Origin: Actinoplanes teichomyceticus ATCC 31121
Lineage (GTDB): Bacteria; Actinomycetota; Actinomycetes; Mycobacteriales; Micromonosporaceae
Reading direction: 5' to 3'
Assembly (NCBI RefSeq): GCF_003711105.1
Contig: NZ_CP023865.1
Coordinates: 2,691,001 to 2,755,000 of the forward strand
Length of the DNA: 64,000 nucleotides
A program made the position numbers and the translations under genes. Below are positions 9,186 through 17,389 of this stretch, piece after piece. The notes beneath the pieces were generated by a model. The model searched no databases. It had not been told where the DNA came from and saw nothing but the letters and a program-made list of their open reading frames with translations. How positions within the stretch are numbered: the stretch's first letter is position 1; each line of letters starts with the position of its first letter.

Positions 9186-10100
9186 TCAGCCCTTGACGCT
9201 GCCGGCCAGCAGGCCGCGCACGAAGTAGCGCTGCAGCAGCAGGAACACCGTGACCGGCACGATGATCGACACGAACGTGCCGGAGGCCAGCAGGTGCCAG
9301 GCCGTGCCACGGGTGCCGGTGAGGTTGGCCAGCTGGTAGGTGATCGGGGCGACCTCGTTGCCGCCGCCGGCGAAGACCAGGGCGACCAGCAGGTCGTTCC
9401 ACACCCAGAGGAACTGGAAGATGCCGAACGCCGCCAGCGCCGGGACCATCAGCGGCATCATCACCCGGAAGAAGATCGCCACGTGGCCGGCGCCGTCCAT
9501 CCGGGCCGCCTCGATCAGACCGGCCGGAACCTCCTTCATGAAGTTGTGCAGCAGGTAGATGGCCAGCGGCAGGGCGAACGTGGAGTGCGCCAGCCACAGC
9601 GGCCAGAACGTGCCGCTGATGTCGATCTTCACGAAGATCGTCAGCAGCGGGATCAGGGTGACCTGCAGCGGCACGATCTGCAGCGCGAAGATCGCCAGGA
9701 ACAGGATGTTCTTGCCGCGGAAGTCGATCCAGGCGAACGCGTAGGCGGCCAGCGCCGCCAGCGAGACCGGGATCAGGACCGCGGGAATGCAGATCACCAG
9801 CGAGTTGACGAAGAAGTCGGCGAGGTTGACCCCGCTCTCGCTGTCGAAGACCGCCCGGTAGTTGTCCAGCGTCAGCTCCGGGTCGGTGAAGAACGTCCAC
9901 CAGCCGGTCCGCTTGATCGACAGCTCCGGCCGGAACGACGAGAGCAGCAGGCCGAACGTCGGCAGCGTCCACAGGACCGCGATGACGACCGCGGCCAGCG
10001 ACGCCCACGGCGAGCTGAGCTTCTTCTTGGCCACCGAGGCGGCGCTCAGTTGGACCGGGGTGATCTCCGGCGTCGTCGTCAGAGGGGTGACCGCCATCAT
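9186..10100 (-). CDS. aglG: Alpha-glucoside-type ABC transporter permease (MalG/AglG family)
   Basis: About 304 residues with an N-terminal tail and six predicted membrane helices. The permease EAA loop is EAARMDGAGHVAIFFRVMMP. The segment around FQFLWVWNDLLVALVF is characteristic of MalG/AglG subunits. Two adjacent ATG codons (10100 and 10097) follow an AGGAGG site; the first overlaps the upstream stop as ATGA, while the second has the better spacing (4 nt). It works with the upstream permease and binding lipoprotein to import a sugar. No ATPase is encoded here, so a shared MsiK-type ATPase elsewhere probably energises it. The alpha-glucoside assignment rests on resemblance to AglFG and is moderate. 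Confidence 0.85.
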   Translation of the reverse strand: MMAVTPLTTTPEITPVQLSAASVAKKKLSSPWASLAAVVIAVLWTLPTFGLLLSSFRPELSIKRTGWWTFFTDPELTLDNYRAVFDSESGVNLADFFVNSLVICIPAVLIPVSLAALAAYAFAWIDFRGKNILFLAIFALQIVPLQVTLIPLLTIFVKIDISGTFWPLWLAHSTFALPLAIYLLHNFMKEVPAGLIEAARMDGAGHVAIFFRVMMPLMVPALAAFGIFQFLWVWNDLLVALVFAGGGNEVAPITYQLANLTGTRGTAWHLLASGTFVSIIVPVTVFLLLQRYFVRGLLAGSVKG

Positions 10101-11080
10101 GCCTCCTGACGGACTTGACGGATGTTGTAGAAGACGATCGGCGTCACCAGGACGAACAGCACCACCGCGAGCGCAGCGGCCAGACCCTGGTTGTCGGCCC
10201 GGATCAGCTGGCTGTAGAACTCGTTGGCGATGACGCTGGTGTTGAAGTTGCCGCCGGTCATGGTGCGGACCACGTCGAACACCTTGAGCGTGCCGATGGC
10301 GATCGTGGTGAGCACCACGACGATGGTCGGGCGCACGCTCGGCAGCGTGATCTTGACGAACATGCTCCACGGGTTCACGCCGTCGAGGCGGGCGGCCTCG
10401 ACGATGTCGTCCGGAATCGCCTTGATCGCCGCGGACAGCACGGTCATGGCGAAGCCGGCCTGGATCCAGATGAACACCACGATGAGCAGCAGGGTGTTCA
10501 GCTTGAACGTGTCGGTGATCAGCAGCTGGACCGGCTTGCCGCCGAGCCAGACGATGATCTGGTTGATCAGGCCGATCTGCTTCACGTTCGGCTGGTCCAC
10601 CCGGTACTCGTACATGAACTTCCAGATCACGCCGGCGGCGACCATGGAGATCGCCATCGGCAGGAAGATCAACGCCTTGGCGAACGACTCGAACCGCGAC
10701 CGGTCCACCAGGATGGCGTAGACGAGGCCGATGGCGGTGGCCAGCAGCGGGACGATGACCACCCAGATGATCGTGTTGGCCAGCACGACGAGCTGGTCGT
10801 GATCGGTGAAGATGGTCTTGTAGTTGTCGATGCCGATGAACGCGCTGCCCCGCGCGTCGAAGAACGACTCGTAGATGGTGCGCAGGCCGGGATAGACCAG
10901 CCCGACCGCGAGCATCAGGACGACCGGGAGCAGGTAGAGGTAACCGACCGCGTTGTCGGAGCGCTTGCCGCGGACCCGGCTCGCGAGGAACAGGATGATG
11001 CCCAGCACGGCGGCGAACAGCAGTAGCGCCGAGAGCATCTGGAGAAGCTTCTCCGGGGTGTTGGTGGCGGTGCTGAACAC
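10097..11080 (-). CDS. aglF: Alpha-glucoside-type ABC transporter permease (MalF/AglF family)
   Basis: A 327-residue inner-membrane permease. The N-terminal helix lies near residues 12-34, further helices follow from about 48, and the EAA loop is EAARLDGVNPWSMFVKITLP. The stretch VAAGVIWKFMYEY resembles AglF-type proteins more than classical MalF. The GTG start at 11080 is preceded by an AAGGAGGT ribosome site about 9 nt upstream, stronger than that of the binding protein gene. The gene sits 96 bp after the binding-protein gene, the two being separated by a strong hairpin, and overlaps the MalG-like gene by four bases. Confidence 0.87.
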   Translation of the reverse strand: MFSTATNTPEKLLQMLSALLLFAAVLGIILFLASRVRGKRSDNAVGYLYLLPVVLMLAVGLVYPGLRTIYESFFDARGSAFIGIDNYKTIFTDHDQLVVLANTIIWVVIVPLLATAIGLVYAILVDRSRFESFAKALIFLPMAISMVAAGVIWKFMYEYRVDQPNVKQIGLINQIIVWLGGKPVQLLITDTFKLNTLLLIVVFIWIQAGFAMTVLSAAIKAIPDDIVEAARLDGVNPWSMFVKITLPSVRPTIVVVLTTIAIGTLKVFDVVRTMTGGNFNTSVIANEFYSQLIRADNQGLAAALAVVLFVLVTPIVFYNIRQVRQEA

Positions 11081-11124
11081 GTGACCCGGACCTCCTTCAT
11101 GTTTCCGAGGGGAAAGAGGGCGAT

Positions 11125-11158
11125 GGCCGGCTGAAGTGCCGTAGCACTCCAGCCGGCC
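11125..11158 (-). terminator. Intercistronic stem-loop between binding protein and permease genes
   Basis: Perfect 9-bp arms (11125-11133 and 11150-11158) continue, after one mismatch, into an inner 5-bp stem (11135-11139 and 11144-11148) with a CGTA loop. In sugar importers such hairpins often act as partial terminators or mRNA stabilisers, giving excess binding protein over permease. That role is inferred here. Confidence 0.7.
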
Positions 11159-11176
11159 TCTGCAGAGGAACTCAGA

Positions 11177-12550
11177 TCACTTCTTGGGCCACGCGTTTTC
11201 GATGTTGTTCACCGTGGCGGTCGTGTCCTGGCCGGTGATCCAGGCCGTGGCCTGCTTCCAGAACGCGTTCGAGCCGACCGCGGCGGGCATCATGTCGGAG
11301 CCGTCGAACCGGAACTGCGCCGCCGGGTCCTGCAGGGTCTGCGCCGACAGCTGGTCGATCGGGCTGGACAGGTTCTCCACCTTCAGACCCTTGTTGGCGC
11401 TGACCCAGCCGGTCGACGCCTTGGCCTTGACGTTCGCCCAGGTGTCGGTGGACAGGTAGTACTGGAACGCCTTGACCTCGGGACGGTCGGCGAAGGCGAG
11501 GGTGAACTCGCCACCACCCAGCACCGGCTTGGTCGTGGTGTCCTTGCCCGGCAGGTAGAAGGCGAAGATGTCGCCGTCCTTGGAGATGTCCGTGCCCTTG
11601 GTGAAGTTGGCCGCGTAGAAGCTGGCCTGGCGGTGCAGCGAGCAGGTGCCCTCGAGGATCTGCAGGCCGGCGTCCTGGAACGTGGTGGAGGCGACGCTCT
11701 TGACGTCACCCAGCCCGCCGTTGACGTACTTGTCGTTCTTCAGGTAGTCGCCGACGGCGTTCCACGCGGCGGTGGACTCGGGGCCGTTGAACGGGAGCTC
11801 GTGCTTGACCCACTTGTCGTAGGTGTCCGGGCCGGACAGGCGCAGCATGAAGTCCTCGACCCAGTCGGTGACCGGCCAGCCGGTGGCGTCACCGGAGCCG
11901 ATACCCGCGCACCACGGCTTCGAGCCGGTGGCGGCGATCTTGTCGCTCAGCTGCTTGAGCTCGTCCAGCGTGGTGGGGACGGTGTAGCCCTTCTCGGCGA
12001 ACTCCTTCGGCGAGTACCACACGAAGGACTTCACGTTGGCGCCCAGCGGCGCGGCGTAGAACTTGCCGTTGACCGTGCCGTAGGCCTTCCAGTCCTTGCC
12101 CCACCACTTGTCGACGTTGTCCGCGACCTCCTTGGGGGCCTCGACGGCCTTGCCGGTGTCGACCAGCTGCTTGAGCAGACCGGGCTGCGGGACGAACGCG
12201 ACGTCCGGCGGGTTGCCCGCCTTCGCCCGTACCAGGACCTGCGTCTCGAAGGCCTTGTCGCCCTCGTACTTCACCGTGGCGCCGGTGCACTTCTCGAAAG
12301 GCTCGTACGACTTCTTGTGCGGAGTGTCCTCCGGCGTGACGATGCCGGTGTAGACCGACACGGTCTTGCCCTTGAGGTCGCCGAACTGGCTGAACTGGGC
12401 GCAGTCGATGGACGACGCCGCTGTGTCCGTGGTTGCGCCCGACTCGTCCTTGTCGTCGCCGCCGCACGCCGTGAGGCTGAAGGCCAGCCCGACGCTGAGG
12501 GCACCGGCGAGCGCGACTCGGGATCGCGAACTCCCACTGTGACCGAACAT
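11177..12550 (-). CDS. aglE: Sugar-binding lipoprotein of ABC importer (AglE-like)
   Basis: A family 1 extracellular solute-binding protein of 457 residues from the ATG at 12550, which has a GGGAG site 5 nt upstream. An upstream TTG (12619) would add 23 Arg/Lys-rich residues and is unlikely. The signal peptide ends in the lipobox LTAC, so the mature protein is lipid-anchored outside the membrane. The aromatic-rich ligand region (PWCAGIGSGDATGWPVTDWVED) resembles AglE-type alpha-glucoside binders. It heads the operon and delivers sugar to the two permeases. It is probably regulated through the palindromes in its leader and promoter (12602-12715). Confidence 0.87.
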   Translation of the reverse strand: MFGHSGSSRSRVALAGALSVGLAFSLTACGGDDKDESGATTDTAASSIDCAQFSQFGDLKGKTVSVYTGIVTPEDTPHKKSYEPFEKCTGATVKYEGDKAFETQVLVRAKAGNPPDVAFVPQPGLLKQLVDTGKAVEAPKEVADNVDKWWGKDWKAYGTVNGKFYAAPLGANVKSFVWYSPKEFAEKGYTVPTTLDELKQLSDKIAATGSKPWCAGIGSGDATGWPVTDWVEDFMLRLSGPDTYDKWVKHELPFNGPESTAAWNAVGDYLKNDKYVNGGLGDVKSVASTTFQDAGLQILEGTCSLHRQASFYAANFTKGTDISKDGDIFAFYLPGKDTTTKPVLGGGEFTLAFADRPEVKAFQYYLSTDTWANVKAKASTGWVSANKGLKVENLSSPIDQLSAQTLQDPAAQFRFDGSDMMPAAVGSNAFWKQATAWITGQDTTATVNNIENAWPKK

Positions 12551-12601
12551 ACCGCTCCCTATGTCTTGACGCGCCTCCGGCGTCTGGCGACGCCGCCGTC
12601 C

Positions 12602-12649
12602 GAAGCGCTTCTTGACCAACAGTCAAGAGGTAACCGGCAAGTTGCGCAA
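12602..12649. promoter_or_regulatory. Three small inverted repeats in the leader of the sugar operon
   Basis: Upstream of the binding-protein start the 5' leader holds GAAGCGCTTC (12602-12611, perfect 10-bp palindrome with the central CG of LacI-type half sites), CTTGAC-N5-GTCAAG (12611-12627) and TTGCGCAA (12642-12649). Any of these could be secondary operators or part of an mRNA structure. The regulator is not encoded nearby. Confidence 0.4.
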
Positions 12650-12676
12650 TGATTTCCGCGTGATCGAGTCGGTAAC

Positions 12677-12715
12677 GATATAGCGGCGACGACCCGGCAC
12701 CTTAACCGGTTAAGG
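12677..12715 (-). promoter_or_regulatory. Promoter and 16-bp palindromic operator of the sugar ABC operon
   Basis: On the minus strand a TTAAGG (-35-like, 12705-12700) and TATATC (-10-like, 12682-12677) are separated by exactly 17 bp. The -35 element forms half of a perfect 16-bp palindrome, CCTTAACCGGTTAAGG (12700-12715), whose central CG suits a LacI-family repressor. Binding there would block RNA polymerase. Transcription would start near 12670, leaving a leader of about 120 nt. Confidence 0.6.
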
Positions 12716-12883
12716 AGATTGTCGGAAGAGCTTCCTGCCTGATCGGCTTTCCCGGGGGTGTTTAGGAGTATTTATCCGCTCTAAGCGGTCATCATACGGT
12801 CGGTGAGTCGGTTTTGTTGCTCTTCGCGGGAACCCGTCTCAGCCGGGCGGCGGCGAGGGTCGGGCAGAATCGTCCCTACGCCG

Positions 12884-12928
12884 CAAAAAGGAACCGCCGC
12901 GGCGGCCCGGAAGGCCACCACGGCGGTT
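12884..12928 (-). terminator. Rho-independent terminator of the UDP-glucose dehydrogenase gene
   Basis: Read on the minus strand, arms AACCGCCG (12928-12921) and CGGCGGTT (12899-12892) enclose a further paired segment. The result is a 16-bp stem with two G:U pairs and a 5-nt loop, followed by TTCCTTTTTG. It is one of the few hairpins in the window with a true T-tract. Confidence 0.85.
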
Positions 12929-12944
12929 GATCGCAGAACGGGGG

Positions 12945-14309
<1,365 letters not shown>

Positions 14310-14681
14310 GCAAGCTCCTCCACCGTTACGCCGGGCCGATGTCACGCCGTGTACCGGTATCCCCTTCACCGGCCAGCCGCGGGACCGACCGGCAGTCGCC
14401 GGTCCGCGCGTTCCGCCGAATGATACACATCCGCCCCTCCAGCACCTTGTCGCTGCTCGCCGCGTTCCCCCCGGAGATAACGCATCTGACCGGGACTTTT
14501 GTCCGTGGCGGGGTGGGCCGGGCGCCGTCCGCGGGCCACCACTTCATTGTCGCTCTGCGTAGTGCCGCGGCGACGGCTCCTCGATATCAACGCGAAGTTT
14601 CCGGCTCTTGACACGGCGATGACGGCGGCAGACGCTTTGGGAGCGCTCCCAGGTTCATGTACGTCAATGGAAGGTTCCCCG
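14310..14681. other. Divergent intergenic region between ugd and the cellulase operon
   Basis: 372 bp without a gene. Its right end holds the -35-like TTGACA (14608-14613) and the CebR box of the cellulase operon; its left end holds the ribosome site of ugd. No further conserved element could be recognised in the middle. Confidence 0.6.
14608..14651 (+). promoter_or_regulatory. CebR-type operator and promoter of the cellulase operon
   Basis: TGGGAGCGCTCCCA (14638-14651) is a perfect 14-bp palindrome identical to the published operator of CebR, the cellobiose/cellotriose-responsive LacI-family repressor of Streptomyces. A consensus -35 hexamer TTGACA (14608-14613) lies upstream; the -10 would fall at about 14631-14636, directly against the operator. 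Repressor bound here would occlude the start of transcription of the GH74 gene and the genes behind it. Confidence 0.85.
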
Positions 14682-17357
14682 ATGCGAAGTTCCCCCGGCG
14701 GTGCGCTCGCCGCCGCCCTGGTGGTCGCCGCCACCGCGGTAGCCGTGATCTCCCAGCCGATCTCCGCCACGGCTGCCGGCACCGAGCCCTACACCTGGAA
14801 GAACGTCCGGATCGACGGTGGTGGTTTCGTTCCGGGTGTCGTCTTCAACCCCGGCGAGAAGAACCTGATCTACGCGCGCACCGACATCGGCGGGGCCTAC
14901 CGCTGGAACCAGTCGACCCAGAGCTGGACCCCGCTGCTGGACTGGGTCGGCCAGGACGACTGGGGCCACAACGGCGTGCTGAGCATCGCCGCCGACCCGG
15001 TCGACACCAACCGGGTCTACGCCGCCGTCGGGATGTACACCAACAGCTGGGATCCGAACAACGGCGCCATCCTGCGCTCCACCGACAGGGGCGCCACCTG
15101 GCGGCAGACGAACCTGCCGTTCAAGATCGGCGGCAACATGCCCGGCCGCGGCATGGGGGAGCGGCTGGCGGTCGACCCGCGCGACAACAGGAACGTGTAC
15201 TTCGCCGCCGAGGGCGGCAACGGGCTCTGGCGCAGCACCGACTACGGCGCCACCTGGGCCCGGGTCGGCACCTTCCCCAACGCCGGCAACTACGTCCAGG
15301 ACCCCACCGACACCAGCGGCTACCTGAGCCAGAACCAGGGCCTGACCTGGGTCACCTTCGACCCGAACTCGCCCGCCGTCTACGTCGGCGTGGCGGACAG
15401 GGCGAACCCGGTCTACCGCTCCCTCGACTCCGGCGCCACCTGGGCACGCGTCCCCGGCCAGCCCACCGGGTACCTCGCCCACAAGGGCGTGGTGCAGGGC
15501 GGGTACCTGTTCATCGCGACCAGCGACACCGGCGGCCCGTACGACGGCGCGGCCGGCCAGGTCCACCGGCTGGACACCCGGACCGGCGTCTGGACGGACA
15601 TCTCACCCACCCCGGTCGCCGACCGTTACTACGGGTACTCCGGGCTGACCGTGGACCGGCAGCACCCGGGCACCCTGATGGTCGCCACCCAGATCTCCTG
15701 GTGGCCGGACGCCATCTTCTTCCGCAGCACCGACTACGGCGCCACCTGGACCCGGATCTGGGACTGGAGCGACTACCCGAACCGGACCAAGCGCTACATC
15801 ATGGACATCTCGGCCAACCCGTGGCTGGACTTCAACAACACCTCCGTGGCGCCCGAGGAGAGCCCGAAGCTCGGCTGGATGAACGAGTCCCTGGAGATCG
15901 ACCCGTTCGACTCCGACCGGCTGCTCTACGGCACCGGCGCCACCCTGTACGGCACCACCGACCTGACCAGGTGGGACAGCGGCGCGACGGTCACCATCAA
16001 GCCGATGGCCAAGGGCCTCGAGGAGACCGCCGTCCTCGACCTGGCCAGCCCGCCCAGCGGCGCCCCGCTGGTCAGCGCGCTCGGCGACATCGGCGGCTTC
16101 CACCACGCCGACCTCGACGCCGTGCCGGCCAACTTCCACGACACCCCGAGCCTGGGCAGCAACACCAGCCTGGACTTCGCCGAGCTCAGCCCCAGCTTCT
16201 TCGTCCGGGTGGGCAACGCCGACGCGGCACCGCACATCGGCGTCTCCACCGACGGCGGCAAGACGTGGCACCAGGGACAGGAGCCGGCCGGGGTGACCGG
16301 CGGCGGCACGGTCGCGGTCGGCGCCGACGCGGGCGCCGTGGTCTGGTCACCGGCCGGCGCGGGCGTGCATTACTCCACCACCCGCGGCAGCAGCTGGACC
16401 GCGTCCACCGGCCTGCCGGCCGGCGCCGTCGTCGAGTCCGACCGGGTCAACCCCAGGACCTTCTACGCGTACGCCAACGGCGCCTTCTACACCAGCACCG
16501 ACGGCGGGGCCACCTTCACCGCCTCCGCGCAGGCGTTGCCCACCACCGGGCGGCTGCACCTGAGGGCGGTCCCGGGCATCGCCGGCGAGGTCTGGGTGGC
16601 CGGCGGCACCGGCCTGCTGCGCTCCACCGACTCCGGGCGGACCTTCACCAGGGTCGGCACGGTCGCCGAGGGCATCAACGTCGCCTTCGGCAAGGCCGCA
16701 CCGGGCGCCACCCACCCGGCGGTCTTCCTGGTCGGCACGGTCGACGGGGTCGACGGCGTGTTCCGCTCCGACGACACCGGGGCCCACTGGGTCCGGATCA
16801 ACGACGACAGGCACCGGTACGGCAACATGGGCGACGCCCTGGCCGGCGACCCGCGCATCTGGGGCCGGGTCTACCTGGGCACCAACGGCCGCGGCATCCT
16901 CTACGCCGACCGCACCGGCGGAACCTCGTCGCCGACCCCCTCGGCGAGCGTCTCGTCGCCCGGCTCGCCGAGCCCGTCGCCCTCGACCAGCTCGCCCGGC
17001 CCGTCACCGTCGGTCCCGTCGCCGAGCCCGTCGACGTCGCCGTCCACCGGCTGCACCGCGGTCTACCGGGTGACCGGCTCATGGAGCGGCGGCTTCCAGG
17101 GCGAGGTCACGGTGACCAACACCGGCGCCACCGCGGCCACCGGCTGGACGGTCACGTGGGCCTACACCGGCGGGCAGACCGTCACCCAGGCCTGGGGCGG
17201 CACCGCCACCCAGTCCGGCGCCGCGGTCACCGTCACCCACGCGTCGTACAACGGCGCCCTCGCGTCCGGGGCCTCCACCACGGTCGGATTCCTCGGCGGC
17301 ACCACCGGCACCACCAATCCCGTTCCGTCCCCTGTCACCTGCACCCGCACCCCGTGA
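14682..17357 (+). CDS. Secreted GH74 xyloglucanase/endoglucanase with C-terminal CBM2
   Basis: An 891-residue secreted enzyme from the ATG at 14682 (GGAAGG site 7 nt upstream; an in-frame ATG 15 bp earlier is possible). It has a signal peptide (about residues 1-32) and a GH74 seven-bladed double propeller (about 35-745). The propeller shows the family's repeated T-D-x-G-x-T-W/F blocks and the early motif ARTDIGGAYRW. A Pro/Ser/Thr linker (about 750-787) leads to a family 2 carbohydrate-binding module (about 788-891). GH74 enzymes cleave xyloglucan and sometimes cellulose, and CBM2 anchors them to crystalline cellulose. It is the first gene behind the CebR box, 32 bp ahead of the GH48 gene. 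Confidence 0.93.
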   Translation: MRSSPGGALAAALVVAATAVAVISQPISATAAGTEPYTWKNVRIDGGGFVPGVVFNPGEKNLIYARTDIGGAYRWNQSTQSWTPLLDWVGQDDWGHNGVLSIAADPVDTNRVYAAVGMYTNSWDPNNGAILRSTDRGATWRQTNLPFKIGGNMPGRGMGERLAVDPRDNRNVYFAAEGGNGLWRSTDYGATWARVGTFPNAGNYVQDPTDTSGYLSQNQGLTWVTFDPNSPAVYVGVADRANPVYRSLDSGATWARVPGQPTGYLAHKGVVQGGYLFIATSDTGGPYDGAAGQVHRLDTRTGVWTDISPTPVADRYYGYSGLTVDRQHPGTLMVATQISWWPDAIFFRSTDYGATWTRIWDWSDYPNRTKRYIMDISANPWLDFNNTSVAPEESPKLGWMNESLEIDPFDSDRLLYGTGATLYGTTDLTRWDSGATVTIKPMAKGLEETAVLDLASPPSGAPLVSALGDIGGFHHADLDAVPANFHDTPSLGSNTSLDFAELSPSFFVRVGNADAAPHIGVSTDGGKTWHQGQEPAGVTGGGTVAVGADAGAVVWSPAGAGVHYSTTRGSSWTASTGLPAGAVVESDRVNPRTFYAYANGAFYTSTDGGATFTASAQALPTTGRLHLRAVPGIAGEVWVAGGTGLLRSTDSGRTFTRVGTVAEGINVAFGKAAPGATHPAVFLVGTVDGVDGVFRSDDTGAHWVRINDDRHRYGNMGDALAGDPRIWGRVYLGTNGRGILYADRTGGTSSPTPSASVSSPGSPSPSPSTSSPGPSPSVPSPSPSTSPSTGCTAVYRVTGSWSGGFQGEVTVTNTGATAATGWTVTWAYTGGQTVTQAWGGTATQSGAAVTVTHASYNGALASGASTTVGFLGGTTGTTNPVPSPVTCTRTP

Positions 17358-17389
17358 TCGGTGACACCCGCTCCCAAGGAAGGAACATC

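Noticed and set aside
9159..10109. Plus-strand frame of 316 codons opposite the MalG-like permease
   Set aside because: It is an antisense shadow of a clear membrane protein, being Gln/Asp/Arg-rich with no homology-like motifs.
12551..12619. N-terminal extension of the sugar-binding lipoprotein from TTG 12619
   Set aside because: It would place 23 Arg/Lys-rich residues before the signal peptide; the ATG at 12550 has a good ribosome site and a normal lipoprotein signal.
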